Positions 9,543 through 18,255 of a stretch of 64,000 nucleotides of DNA are shown here, piece after piece. The notes beneath the pieces were generated by a model. The model was not told where the DNA came from and ran no database searches. It saw only the letters and a list, made by a program, of their open reading frames with translations. The stretch spans positions 1-64,000 of the forward strand of contig JAIORQ010000066.1 in assembly GCA_021108035.1 (NCBI GenBank). Reading direction: 5' to 3'. Position numbers and translations under genes: made by a program. Within the stretch, counting starts at the first letter, position 1; the number at the start of each line of letters is the position of its first letter. This DNA is from Bacteroidales bacterium. GTDB lineage: Bacteria; Bacteroidota; Bacteroidia; Bacteroidales; JAADGE01.

Positions 9543-9590
9543 ATGAAAAAGAAGTTATTGAGCAGAATTACTCTTAATCCTATATTGTAA
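9543..9590 (+). pseudogene. Possible N-terminal relic of a DUF433 antitoxin gene
   Basis: A 15-codon reading frame encodes MKKKLLSRITLNPIL and then stops. LLSRITLNP is the typical opening of DUF433 antitoxin-like proteins, which continue with a motif such as EICHGKPCIRG. Nothing recognisable follows here, so this looks like a truncated remnant. A -7-like TATATTTG at 9514-9521 lies just upstream and may serve this relic or the next gene. The similarity is short, so chance is possible. Confidence 0.35.
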
Positions 9591-9607
9591 CATCTAATCT
9601 AAACAAC

Positions 9608-10405
9608 ATGAAAAATTTATTTATTTTATTCCTTTTAACAACAGGCATTCTAAATGCCCAAAACAAAACACCTGAAACTGTTTTCGTTGAAGGCGGAACT
9701 TTTAAAATGGGTATTGATGAAAGCAAATATTTTGATGAATTTCCTGACCATTATGTTACCGTCAATAGTTTTAATATCGGAAAATATGAAGTTACCATTG
9801 AAGAATATACAGGCTTTTGCAGAACAGCCGGTTTTGATTTACCGACAGGAGAGCCTAATATACCGGCAACAAATGTCAGTTGGGAAGAAGCCTTAATGTA
9901 TTGCAATTGGTTAAGCAGGCTGAACCGTTTAGATAAATGTTACAAAATAATTCGTGATGATAAGAAAAAAACTTTTAATGTTGAATTTGACAAAACTGCA
10001 AACGGTTATCGATTGCCTACTGAAGCTGAATGGGAGTATGCCGTAAGAGGCGGAATTAACAGAAAGAATTATGCTTACAGCGGCAGCAATAACGCAAGTG
10101 AAGTTGCTTGGTTTGCGGATACCGGCAGAATGTTACATCCCGTTGGTGAAAAAAAGCCGAATGATTTGGGATTATATGATATGACAGGAAATTGTCAAGA
10201 ATGGTGTTATGATGTATATCTGTTTGATTATTATAAAAACACTCCAAAAGAAAATCCGATTTGTGAAAAAGGAGCACTTGAAAGAGTCAGCAGAGGCGGC
10301 AGCTTCAACGGATATGAAGAATCATTGAGAATAACTAAACGATTATATAATGCTACTGATTTTAAAGACATAACTTTAGGATTCAGGGTTGCCAAAAACC
10401 AATAA
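9608..10405 (+). CDS. Secreted formylglycine-generating-enzyme-like (SUMF1) protein
   Basis: A 265-aa protein with a signal peptide (MKNLFILFLLTTGILNAQ) and one FGE-sulfatase/SUMF1 C-type-lectin-like fold. Family motifs in order: VFVEGGTFKMG, DEFPDHYVTVNSFNIGKYEVT, ATNVSWEEALMYCNWLS, YRLPTEAEWEYAVRGG, DLGLYDMTGNCQEWCYD, VSRGGSFN and GFRVAKN. True FGE oxidises a sulfatase Cys to formylglycine, but no sulfatase gene lies nearby. Many Bacteroidota members of this fold are gliding/secretion accessories (GldK/GldJ-like) or structural, so the enzymatic role is open. It is slightly short compared with catalytic members. It ends at a shared bidirectional terminator. Confidence 0.8.
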   Translation: MKNLFILFLLTTGILNAQNKTPETVFVEGGTFKMGIDESKYFDEFPDHYVTVNSFNIGKYEVTIEEYTGFCRTAGFDLPTGEPNIPATNVSWEEALMYCNWLSRLNRLDKCYKIIRDDKKKTFNVEFDKTANGYRLPTEAEWEYAVRGGINRKNYAYSGSNNASEVAWFADTGRMLHPVGEKKPNDLGLYDMTGNCQEWCYDVYLFDYYKNTPKENPICEKGALERVSRGGSFNGYEESLRITKRLYNATDFKDITLGFRVAKNQ

Positions 10406-10407
10406 CA

Positions 10408-10437
10408 AAAAAGCTGCATTATTAAATGCAGCTTTTT
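10408..10437. terminator. Bidirectional terminator between the SUMF1-like gene and wbpA
   Basis: AAAAAGCTGCATT, loop ATTA, then AATGCAGCTTTTT: a perfect 13-bp stem with A and T tracts on both sides. It starts 3 bp after the plus-strand stop and ends 4 bp before the minus-strand stop, so it serves both convergent genes. Confidence 0.85.
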
Positions 10438-10440
10438 CGT

Positions 10441-11730
10441 TTATAAACTCATATAGATTAAATCTTTTATTTTCCCTCGGTAAATACCTTTAATATCAAA
10501 AAGAATTCCGTTTTCTGATGAGTGTTCTTTAAAGAACGATTCCGGAAGGCTTTTGTATTCTTTATGATTTACTGCAACAATAACAGCATCATAATCTTTG
10601 TCAATATTATCTTTTAGGGTTATTGCGTATTCTTCAAAAACTTCTTCAACAGAAGCATAAGGATCTGTAACATCAACATTTACTTTATATGATTCAAGTT
10701 CTTTAACAATACCGGCAACTTTAGTATTACGAATATCACTGACATCTTCCTTGAATGTAATGCCCATTATTAACACTTTGGCATTTCGAATATTCTTTTC
10801 TTGTGCTGCAATTCTTTTTACTGTTTGTTTTGCAACATATCCGCTCATTGAATCGTTAACAAAACGACCGGAATTTATAATATGCGGATGATAACCTAAT
10901 TCTTTTGCTTTATGAACTAAATAATACGGATCAACACCAATGCAATGTCCTCCTACCAAACCGGGAAAAAATTTTAAAAAGTTCCATTTTGTTCCGGCAG
11001 CTTCAAGAACTTCAAATGTATTAATACCAAGTTTACTGAATATTATTGACAACTCATTCATTAAAGCGATATTAACGTCTCTTTGAGTGTTTTCAATAAT
11101 TTTTGCAGCCTCTGCAACTTTTATTGAACTTGCTCTGTGTGTACCGTTCTCAAGTACAATCTCATAGGTTTTTGCAATATTATCTAATGCTTTGGCATCA
11201 CAACCGGATACAACTTTTGTTATTTTAGTAAGTGTATTTACTTTATCACCCGGATTTATTCTTTCAGGTGAATATCCTACTTTGAAATCTTCAATATACT
11301 TCAAACCCGACACTTCTTCTAAAACAGGGACACAATCATCTTCCGTACAACCCGGATAAACAGTTGATTCAAATACAACATAATCACCTTTTTTCAAAAT
11401 TTTTGCTACAGTTCTGCTCGCATTTAACAGAGGAGACAAATCAGGTTGATTATGCTCGTTAATTGGTGTAGGTACTGCTACAATATGGAATTGAGCTTCT
11501 TTTAAATCATTTGGGTCGGAAGTAAATAATATATCAGTTCCTTTAAAATCTTCGGAAGAAAGTTCTTTACTCGGATCAATACTCTGTTTCATCATCTCAA
11601 CTCTTTCCTTATTGATATCAAACCCTATCACTTTTATTTTTTTTGCAAATTCAAGTGCAATCGGTAAACCTACATAACCTAAGCCGACTACCGACAGTGT
11701 TGCTTTTCGTCTAATAATTTTGTTATACAT
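10441..11730 (-). CDS. wbpA: UDP-N-acetylhexosamine 6-dehydrogenase (WbpA/WbpO/TviB type)
   Basis: A 429-aa cytoplasmic nucleotide-sugar dehydrogenase that oxidises C6 of a UDP-HexNAc to the uronic acid with two NAD+. It has the N-terminal Rossmann motif VVGLGYVGLP (residues 14-23), the ESTVYPG strand (121-127), GYSPERINPG (152-161) and the catalytic Cys263 in GGHCIGVDPYY. The C-terminal UDP-binding domain carries MGITFKEDVSDIRNTK. Its position with wbpB, wbpD and wbpE orthologues argues for UDP-GlcNAc as substrate, the first step toward UDP-2,3-diacetamido-2,3-dideoxyglucuronate. By sequence alone, UDP-GalNAc- or UDP-ManNAc-type activity cannot be excluded. It is the last gene of the minus-strand cluster, separated from wbpB by 230 bp that contain an 8-bp tandem array. 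Confidence 0.85.
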   Translation of the reverse strand: MYNKIIRRKATLSVVGLGYVGLPIALEFAKKIKVIGFDINKERVEMMKQSIDPSKELSSEDFKGTDILFTSDPNDLKEAQFHIVAVPTPINEHNQPDLSPLLNASRTVAKILKKGDYVVFESTVYPGCTEDDCVPVLEEVSGLKYIEDFKVGYSPERINPGDKVNTLTKITKVVSGCDAKALDNIAKTYEIVLENGTHRASSIKVAEAAKIIENTQRDVNIALMNELSIIFSKLGINTFEVLEAAGTKWNFLKFFPGLVGGHCIGVDPYYLVHKAKELGYHPHIINSGRFVNDSMSGYVAKQTVKRIAAQEKNIRNAKVLIMGITFKEDVSDIRNTKVAGIVKELESYKVNVDVTDPYASVEEVFEEYAITLKDNIDKDYDAVIVAVNHKEYKSLPESFFKEHSSENGILFDIKGIYRGKIKDLIYMSL

Positions 11731-11930
11731 AATTATTTAATATTTGATAATATTGAATTTAAAATTGTTCGTAGAATTCATTAAGTTCTGCTAAAGTTTT
11801 TAAAAAATGTCAAAAGTTGCTAAAAGTTGTCAAAAATTGTAATAAATTACTGTATTTTGTTAGAAGTTGTAAGATGTAATACCTTTTTTTCAAAATTTAT
11901 CTGTTTCCATTCAACTTAATCATTGTATCC

Positions 11931-11962
11931 ATTCTATCATTCTATCATTCTATCATTCTATC
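11931..11962. repeat. Four tandem ATTCTATC octamers
   Basis: The octamer ATTCTATC is repeated four times without spacers at 11931-11962, preceded by a degenerate copy, and runs into the wbpB stop codon. The surrounding 11731-11960 gap also has several GTCAAAA(G)TTG-like short repeats. The same octamer appears in an inverted arrangement at 28389-28443. Confidence 0.75.
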
Positions 11963-12899
11963 ATTTTAATAAAGGATGATAGTCTCCTTTCAGTCCCACG
12001 GGAACAGCATTTCTTATTTCGTAAACCGCTTGTACTGTTGGCCTTACAGCATCAATACCAAAGCCGTTTCCTTTTAAAATTTCTTGATAACTTAAAGTAT
12101 GTAAATCTGTAAAACCACCGCTGAATTCAATCTCTTTACCGTCAACTGTAATTGAACGATAAATTCTTTGTCCTTTTGCTTTAATATCAACCGGAATATT
12201 TTTATAATCAACACTTAAGAACCATCTTACATTCGCCTTTTCTAATTTTAGAAATCCTGCAGCTTTTTCTTCTTCAGAAATGTGTACAATATTTTCTTTT
12301 ACATTCCCGAATATCCATGTCAACATATCAAAAAAATGAACCCCGATATTGGTAGCTACTCCTCCGGATTTTTGATTTTCACCTTTCCAACTTATAAAAT
12401 ACCATTTTCCCCTTGATGTTAAATATGTTAAATCAATATCAAAAATTTTATCTTTCGGAGAATTATCAACTTCTTCTTTTAACTTAATAATATTAGGGTG
12501 CAATCTTAATTGCAGTATATTATTTATTTTTTGTCCGGTTTCTTTTTCAACATCACCCAAAGCTTCAACATTCCATGGATTCAAGACCATTGGTTTTTCA
12601 CAAATTGCATCTGCATGTTGTTTTAATGCAAACCTTATATGAGAATCATGTAAATAGTTAGGAGTACAGATACTTACATAATCAATGCTTTTATTTTCGT
12701 TATGACGTAATTTATCAATATGTCGATCAAAACGTTCAAATTCAGTAAAAAAATCAGCATCAGGAAAATAACTGTCAATAACACCTACACTGTCAAACTT
12801 ATCAAGAGCAGCTATTAAATTATTACCTGTTTCTTTTATAGCTTGCATGTGTCTGACTGCAATATAACCGGCAGCTCCTATTAAGGCAAAGTTTTTCAT
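11961..12899 (-). CDS. wbpB: UDP-GlcNAc-uronate 3-dehydrogenase (WbpB/WlbA, Gfo/Idh/MocA)
   Basis: A 312-aa NAD-dependent oxidoreductase of the Gfo/Idh/MocA family that oxidises the 3-hydroxyl of UDP-GlcNAc uronic acid. The start MKNFALIGAAGYIAVRHMQA carries the Rossmann GAAGYIA motif, and DSVGVIDSYFPDADFFTEFE and VSICTPNYLHDSHIRFAL are typical of WbpB/WlbA rather than general family members. The conserved EKP with Lys102 is the family's catalytic/cofactor Lys. The ATG overlaps the preceding DUF4435 stop codon by one base (TAATG on the minus strand), so translation is probably coupled. Downstream come an ATTCTATC array and wbpA. Confidence 0.87.
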   Translation of the reverse strand: MKNFALIGAAGYIAVRHMQAIKETGNNLIAALDKFDSVGVIDSYFPDADFFTEFERFDRHIDKLRHNENKSIDYVSICTPNYLHDSHIRFALKQHADAICEKPMVLNPWNVEALGDVEKETGQKINNILQLRLHPNIIKLKEEVDNSPKDKIFDIDLTYLTSRGKWYFISWKGENQKSGGVATNIGVHFFDMLTWIFGNVKENIVHISEEEKAAGFLKLEKANVRWFLSVDYKNIPVDIKAKGQRIYRSITVDGKEIEFSGGFTDLHTLSYQEILKGNGFGIDAVRPTVQAVYEIRNAVPVGLKGDYHPLLK

Positions 12900-13693
12900 T
12901 AATTATATATTTTTTTCTTTTTAAATTCTAATAATTCATTAACAAATCTATTCATATTTGTTTCTTTATTATTATCCTGTATTCCTATAGTATAACATAA
13001 ATCAAAAAGTTGATTTTTTGTGTATGTAACTTCTTCTTTGTTTATTCGTTCTTGAAATAATAACTCTAAAACTTGAAAAATAAATTTACCTCGTAATTTT
13101 TGAATATAATTATCATTAATTTCTATTACTGTTTCATTTTGAAAATTTTCTATACCTCTTTTTGAAATAAAATATTCAGTAAATTTATTTAATGCTTTGT
13201 TAAAAGTTTTTGTTGATAATATTGTAACTTCTGAAAATTCAGCATCATACCCTTCATCAGACTTAATTTTATTTACCTCAAAAGCAAACCAATAAATAAT
13301 TTCTTGAATTATCTTCTTAAACCTATCTTTTTCATTATCAGAAAAAAAGCCTTGAATTAAAGACTGACCATCTTCATAAAGATCATTCTCAATACTGTAT
13401 CCTTTTGTAAAAAATATTTCATTATACTTTTCAGGAACAGATGAGAAAACCCACATATCTTTATCAGCAATAAACATTATTTTTTTATTGCTTAATTCAT
13501 CTTTTCTGTCAAATATCTTTAATAATGTATTTCGTCCGCCACATTCTTGAAAAGAAACATATCTTGCTCCAATTTTATTTTGAAATTTTCTGTATATTAT
13601 AATATCATCTTTCCCTTCAATAAGCACAGTAGGTAAATTTGACCTTTTAAGTGTTTCAATTAATATATCGGGGGTAAGAGGATTCTGTCTCAT
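12899..13693 (-). CDS. DUF4435 TOPRIM-like protein, AriB-like (PARIS)
   Basis: A 264-aa cytoplasmic protein with the DUF4435/Toprim signature: TVLIEGKDDIIIYRKF puts the first acidic residue at Glu26, IMFIADKDMW gives the D-x-D pair at 77/79, and GYSIENDLYE follows. The rest is helical and unassigned. DUF4435 beside an ABC-type AAA ATPase is the hallmark of PARIS, in which the ATPase (AriA) holds the nuclease (AriB) until a phage anti-restriction protein releases it. Gene order, ATPase first, matches. It starts 1 bp after the ATPase stop and its own stop overlaps the wbpB start. It is somewhat shorter than the E. coli protein as I remember it. The sequence is visibly more AT-rich than the wbp genes, consistent with acquisition. 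The defence role is inferred. Confidence 0.65.
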   Translation of the reverse strand: MRQNPLTPDILIETLKRSNLPTVLIEGKDDIIIYRKFQNKIGARYVSFQECGGRNTLLKIFDRKDELSNKKIMFIADKDMWVFSSVPEKYNEIFFTKGYSIENDLYEDGQSLIQGFFSDNEKDRFKKIIQEIIYWFAFEVNKIKSDEGYDAEFSEVTILSTKTFNKALNKFTEYFISKRGIENFQNETVIEINDNYIQKLRGKFIFQVLELLFQERINKEEVTYTKNQLFDLCYTIGIQDNNKETNMNRFVNELLEFKKKKIYN

Positions 13694-13694
13694 T

Positions 13695-14753
13695 TTATTC
13701 GCATCCTTTATCTATATCCAAAATATGTTCTTTATCCGGGAATTGTGAATAAATAAACGGAGAATGTGTTGCAACAAAAAATTGATTGTTTGTTGACTGT
13801 TCCAATAATGTTGGAAAAAGAATTCTTTGCCAATCTGTATGTAAACTTAACTCCGGTTCATCAATAAAGATTGACGTATTATCTGAAAAGAAATTATAGC
13901 ATAAAAAACTTAACATTTGTTTTTCTCCGGCTGAAAGTTTATCTGAAACAATTGCATCTTTTGTTTCTCCGAGTGTTATAGATTTTGTAATTTCTATACT
14001 TTTATCTGAAAAAATTTCTTGGATTAAATCGGATAATACAGTAAAAGGTTTCATTAAAAGGTTTTTTTCTGCATCTGTTTTTTTAACAAGTTCTTCGATT
14101 TCTTTTAATATTTTTATATCATGAGGATTGTTTCTTGTTTTTTTTAAAATTTTTGCTGATTGTTCTTTTTCTTTTCTGCTGATTTGTTCTAAAACTTTTG
14201 TATATTTATCGTTTAATAAACTAATTATATCATTTGTTGATATTGATGCTATAAATTTGTTATCCGGATTAACAGTTATTCTTTGAGAAAGTTCCTTTAA
14301 AGCAATATTCAAATCACCTATATGACTTGTTATAACAAGGTTCGTATCATTTATAGAAAAACCTCCTTCAATTCTTCGAAAAGTAGGAAAAAACAAACTT
14401 TTGTCTTGATTATTTATTTTATATGATAAATCAGGTCTTAAAGCTCTAATGTTAGAATTCTCAAAATTAATTCCTTCTCCCTTTATATAATAAAAGCCTG
14501 ATACAAATTTTTCATTACTTTTTTCAACTATATTAAGTTTAGCTTCTGTATTATCTGATTTAAAATAAACATATTCAAAATTAATTTCACGGAATAGTTG
14601 TTCAATATTCCCGGAAGCCAAATACCATATTAATTTTAATATTGTTGTTTTTCCTGAACCGTTTTTTCCTGTAAATATATTAATATCAGGATGAAAATCA
14701 AAGTCAAAATCAAATTTACCGTTAAGTTTTTCTACTTTTATTTTATTAATCAT
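13695..14753 (-). CDS. ABC-type AAA ATPase (AAA_15/21), AriA-like (PARIS)
   Basis: A 352-aa SMC/ABC-class ATPase. Walker A is GKNGSGKTT at residues 29-37, a helical insertion with many Lys/Glu covers about 190-240, the ABC signature is KLSAGEKQML, Walker B is IFIDEPELSLH, and the H-loop is VATHSPFIYS. This is the OLD/AAA_15 layout with no nuclease domain fused. Instead, the DUF4435 partner is encoded 1 bp downstream. In PARIS the ATPase is the sensor and scaffold that sequesters the effector. It is shorter than E. coli AriA as I recall it, with most of the difference in the middle region, so it may be a divergent subtype. It begins 50 bp after wbpD and lies within an otherwise uniform sugar-biosynthesis operon. 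Confidence 0.7.
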   Translation of the reverse strand: MINKIKVEKLNGKFDFDFDFHPDINIFTGKNGSGKTTILKLIWYLASGNIEQLFREINFEYVYFKSDNTEAKLNIVEKSNEKFVSGFYYIKGEGINFENSNIRALRPDLSYKINNQDKSLFFPTFRRIEGGFSINDTNLVITSHIGDLNIALKELSQRITVNPDNKFIASISTNDIISLLNDKYTKVLEQISRKEKEQSAKILKKTRNNPHDIKILKEIEELVKKTDAEKNLLMKPFTVLSDLIQEIFSDKSIEITKSITLGETKDAIVSDKLSAGEKQMLSFLCYNFFSDNTSIFIDEPELSLHTDWQRILFPTLLEQSTNNQFFVATHSPFIYSQFPDKEHILDIDKGCE

Positions 14754-14803
14754 AGCAGATAATTTTTACGTAAAAATAATATAATTATCATTAAATTTGC
14801 AAA

Positions 14804-15379
14804 TTATAACTTTGTAACTTTATCATTTTCCAATTTGTATTTTTCATTGCTTTCCGGACAAACTGCAATCCCGACTTCATTAAAGTTTAGTCGATGTCCG
14901 AATTCGCTCATCCAACCAATTTGCTTTGCCGGATTTCCTACTACTAAAGCATACGGTTTAACTTCTTTAGTAATAACTGCACCTGCCCCTATAAAAGAAA
15001 ACTCTCCGATATTATTTCCGCAAACAATTGTAGCATTTGCACCTATTGATGCACCTTTCTTTACAATTGTAGTTTCATATTCTCCTCTTCTGACAACAGC
15101 ACTTCTTGGATTTGTAACATTAGTAAAAACCATTGAAGGGCCGAGAAAAACATCATCTTCACAAATTACTCCGGTATAAATTGATACATTATTTTGTATC
15201 TTTACATTATTACCAAGTATCACATCCGGAGAAACAACAACATTTTGGCCAATATTACAATTATTACCGATTTCACAATCAGACATAATATGTGAAAAAT
15301 GCCATATTTTAGTTCCGGCTCCAATTTTACAGTTATCATCAATAACCGCTGTTTCATGAGCAAAATAATTCTGTTTCAT
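14804..15379 (-). CDS. wbpD: UDP-3-amino-sugar N-acetyltransferase (WbpD/WlbB, LbH fold)
   Basis: A 191-aa left-handed beta-helix acetyltransferase with hexapeptide repeats from [14 protein letters not shown] through [17 protein letters not shown], ending in the acceptor-site segment [16 protein letters not shown]. It would acetylate the 3-amino group of UDP-2-acetamido-3-amino-2,3-dideoxyglucuronate using acetyl-CoA. The opening [20 protein letters not shown] and the length match WbpD/WlbB. It is separated from wbpE by 97 bp containing a GC-rich palindrome and from the PARIS-like ATPase by 50 bp. Confidence 0.87.
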   Translation of the reverse strand: MKQNYFAHETAVIDDNCKIGAGTKIWHFSHIMSDCEIGNNCNIGQNVVVSPDVILGNNVKIQNNVSIYTGVICEDDVFLGPSMVFTNVTNPRSAVVRRGEYETTIVKKGASIGANATIVCGNNIGEFSFIGAGAVITKEVKPYALVVGNPAKQIGWMSEFGHRLNFNEVGIAVCPESNEKYKLENDKVTKL

Positions 15380-15429
15380 TTTGTTACATTTTTACATTGT
15401 TACATTGTCTCATTGTTTTTAACAATTTA

Positions 15430-15451
15430 GCCTGCCTGCCGGCAGACAGGC
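15430..15451. repeat. GC-rich 22-bp palindrome between wbpE and wbpD
   Basis: GCCTGCCTGCC GGCAGACAGGC is an imperfect palindrome (one mismatched pair) of high GC content inside an AT-rich gap. Very similar CCTGCCTGCCGGCAGGCAGG elements recur in intergenic regions of Bacteroidota genomes. It could form an RNA hairpin between the two cistrons. Confidence 0.75.
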
Positions 15452-15476
15452 AATGCAACAATTCAGCAATGAAAAT

Positions 15477-16604
15477 TTAGTTTGCATATTCTAAAACTGT
15501 TTCTGAAATAAATTCGAGTTGTTCATTTTCCATTTCTGTATGCATCGGCAAAGATAAAACAGTTTTGCATAATCTCTCCGTAACAGGAAAATCATTTTCT
15601 TTATAAGCCAAATATTTATATGCTTTTTGAAGATGAAGAGGAAAAGGATAATAAATCATTGCAGGAATACCTTTAGAATTTAAATATTCTTTCATTTTGT
15701 CTCTGTCAATATCTTTCAATTGAACAGTATATTGATGAAAGACATGAGTAGATTGCTCATTTCTTTTAGGTATTATTATATTTGGGTGTCCTGAAAAAGC
15801 TGAATCATAATGATCTGCTACTTTTTGTCTGGCTTTTGCATAATCATCTAAATATTTTAATTTAACATTCAGTATTGCTGCTTGAACAGAGTCTAATCGT
15901 GAATTTACTCCTATTTCATCATGATAATATTTTATCTTTGATCCGTGATTAGTGATTTGTCTTAACTTGGCAGCCAAATCATCATCATTAGTATATAAAG
16001 CACCTCCGTCACCATATCCTCCGAGATTTTTTGAAGGGAAAAAAGAAGTTGTTCCGATATTTCCAATGGTTCCTGCTTTTTTTGTAACACCGTTTGAGAA
16101 TGTATAATCTGCACCAATAGCTTGTGCTGTATCTTCTATAACATACAATTTATGTTTATCTGCAATTTGCATTATTTTTTCCATATCAGCTGCTTGTCCG
16201 AATAAATGGACAGGTACAATTGCCTTAGTTTTTTGAGTAACAGCTTTCTCAATCTGAACAGGATCAAGATTAAAAGTTTCAGGGTCTGCATCAACAAACT
16301 TTAATTTAAGACCTAATAAAGCAACAACTTCAACTGTTGCAATAAAAGTAAAGTTTGCAGTAATTACTTCGTCCCCGGGTTTCAAACCCAAAGCCATTAA
16401 TGCAATTTGCAATGCATCGGTTCCGTTTGCACAAGGAATTACGTGTTTCACATCTAAATATTCTTCCAAGTTTTTTTGAAATTCCTTAACTTTAGGACCG
16501 TTAATAAAAGATGTTGATTCTATAACTTCTAATATTGAAGAATCAATTTCATTTTTGATCTTCAAATATTGGGTTTTCAAATCAACCATTTGGATTCTTT
16601 TCAT
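15477..16604 (-). CDS. wbpE: UDP-3-keto-sugar aminotransferase (WbpE/WlbC, DegT/DnrJ/EryC1)
   Basis: A 375-aa PLP-dependent sugar aminotransferase that would aminate the 3-keto group produced by WbpB, with glutamate as donor. Landmarks: MVDLKTQYLKIKNEID at the start, NGTDALQIAL (60-69) for phosphate contacts, Asp158 in VIEDTAQA for the PLP ring nitrogen, and Lys192 in FFPSKNLGGYGDGG as the Schiff-base lysine. The C-terminal GIPAMIYYPFPLHLQKAY is typical of this subgroup. It is the first gene of the wbp cluster, 63 bp downstream of the rny stop, with wbpD next. Confidence 0.88.
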   Translation of the reverse strand: MKRIQMVDLKTQYLKIKNEIDSSILEVIESTSFINGPKVKEFQKNLEEYLDVKHVIPCANGTDALQIALMALGLKPGDEVITANFTFIATVEVVALLGLKLKFVDADPETFNLDPVQIEKAVTQKTKAIVPVHLFGQAADMEKIMQIADKHKLYVIEDTAQAIGADYTFSNGVTKKAGTIGNIGTTSFFPSKNLGGYGDGGALYTNDDDLAAKLRQITNHGSKIKYYHDEIGVNSRLDSVQAAILNVKLKYLDDYAKARQKVADHYDSAFSGHPNIIIPKRNEQSTHVFHQYTVQLKDIDRDKMKEYLNSKGIPAMIYYPFPLHLQKAYKYLAYKENDFPVTERLCKTVLSLPMHTEMENEQLEFISETVLEYAN

Positions 16605-16667
16605 TCTAAAATTTTATATCTGAACAATCGGCTGTTGGGCTTTTAAAAGTTGTGTTTATCTGAAATT

Positions 16668-18227
16668 CTATTTTGCATAGTTTACAGCTCTGATTTCTCT
16701 TATCACAGTAATTTTAACCTGCCCGGGATATGTCATTTCTTCTTCTATTCGTTTAGCAATATTAAAAGAAATCGTTTCAATATCTTTATCAGATACTTTA
16801 TTACTTCCGACTATAACACGCAATTCTCTTCCTGCTTGAATAGCATATGTTTTTACCACTCCCTCTTCTTCTGCAGCAATATTCTCAAGTTTTTTAATTC
16901 TTTTAATATATGATTCAGCTACTTCTCTTCTGGCACCGGGTCTTGCTCCTGATATTGCATCACAAACTTGAACAATCGGTGAAATCAAACTGGTCATTTC
17001 TACCTCGTCATGATGAGCACCTATTGCGTTACAAATTTCAGGTTTTTCCTTAAATCTTTCAGCTAATTTCATTCCGTATATTGCGTGCGGTATGTCAATT
17101 TCTTCGTCAGGAACTTTTCCTATATCATGTAACAATCCGGCTCTTTTTGCAATTTTCGAGTTTAATCCAAGTTCAGAAGCCATTACAGCACACAATTTTG
17201 CAGTTTCTCTGGAATGCTGCAATAAGTTTTGACCATATGAAGATCTATACTTCATTTTTCCTACTAATCTCAATATTTCTCTGTGTAAACCGTGAATTCC
17301 GAGATCAATAGCTGTTTTCTTACCTGTTTCTAAAATTTCTTCTTCAAGTTGCTCTTTTGTTCTTGAAACAACTTCTTCAATTCTTGCAGGATGTATTCTT
17401 CCGTCGGTAACTAATTGATGCAATGCTAATCTGGCAACTTCTCTGCGTATGGGATCAAAACTTGAAAGGACAATAGATTCAGGTGTATCATCTACAATAA
17501 TCTCAATACCGGTAGATGCTTCCAATGCTCTGATATTTCTGCCTTCTCTTCCTATGATACGACCTTTCATATCATCATTTTCAATATGAAATACAGTTAC
17601 AGCATTCTCAATAGCGCTTTCTGTTCCGATTCTTTGAATTGTTCTTACAATTATTTTTTTAGCTTCCTTATTTGCAGTAATTTTTGCTTCTTCAATAATA
17701 TCATTTATATGTGACATAGCTTCGGTTTTCGCCTCTGCTTTCAATGATTTTACTATTTCTTCTTTTGCATCTGCAGCTGAAATGCCTGCAATATTTTCAA
17801 GCTTTTCTATATGTTTTTTATGAATTTTTTCAAGTTCATCAGTTTTTTTCTCAACAACTTCTAATTGTGCTGTTAAGTTTATTCTGATAGCATTATTTTC
17901 TTGTTTTGTAATTTCAAAATCTTTCACCTTACTTTTAAACTCATCTCTTCTAATATTTAAATTATTTTCAGATTGTTTTAACTTATTTTCAGCATTCAGA
18001 ATTATATTATTTTTTTCATTAATGGCATTTTCATGCTTTTCTTTTAATTGTAAAAATTTTTCTTTTGCTTGCAGAATCTTTTCTTTTTTTGTTACTTCTG
18101 CTTCTGTTTCTGCTTCTTTTACAATTTCATGTGCCTTTTTGTGTAATGCCTTAATTTTAAGGAAATACCCCAAAATAAAACCTATTATCGGCAGCAGAAC
18201 TACTAAAACTATCATTATATCTTCCAT
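16668..18227 (-). CDS. rny: Ribonuclease Y
   Basis: A membrane-anchored endoribonuclease of mRNA turnover, 519 aa from the start chosen here. The frame opens further upstream at 18278, but those extra residues lie in the 6S RNA/terminator region. The ATG at 18227 ([23 protein letters not shown]) places the single membrane helix at the N-terminus, as in the family. Next come a long Lys/Glu coiled coil (about 25-190), a KH domain with [22 protein letters not shown], and an HD domain with [11 protein letters not shown] and IGAHHDEVE, followed by [13 protein letters not shown]. The length agrees with other RNase Y proteins. It lies downstream of zapA and the probable 6S RNA and 63 bp upstream of wbpE. 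Confidence 0.93.
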   Translation of the reverse strand: MEDIMIVLVVLLPIIGFILGYFLKIKALHKKAHEIVKEAETEAEVTKKEKILQAKEKFLQLKEKHENAINEKNNIILNAENKLKQSENNLNIRRDEFKSKVKDFEITKQENNAIRINLTAQLEVVEKKTDELEKIHKKHIEKLENIAGISAADAKEEIVKSLKAEAKTEAMSHINDIIEEAKITANKEAKKIIVRTIQRIGTESAIENAVTVFHIENDDMKGRIIGREGRNIRALEASTGIEIIVDDTPESIVLSSFDPIRREVARLALHQLVTDGRIHPARIEEVVSRTKEQLEEEILETGKKTAIDLGIHGLHREILRLVGKMKYRSSYGQNLLQHSRETAKLCAVMASELGLNSKIAKRAGLLHDIGKVPDEEIDIPHAIYGMKLAERFKEKPEICNAIGAHHDEVEMTSLISPIVQVCDAISGARPGARREVAESYIKRIKKLENIAAEEEGVVKTYAIQAGRELRVIVGSNKVSDKDIETISFNIAKRIEEEMTYPGQVKITVIREIRAVNYAK

Positions 18228-18255
18228 ATTTTCAATTAATTTTAATTTTATTAAA

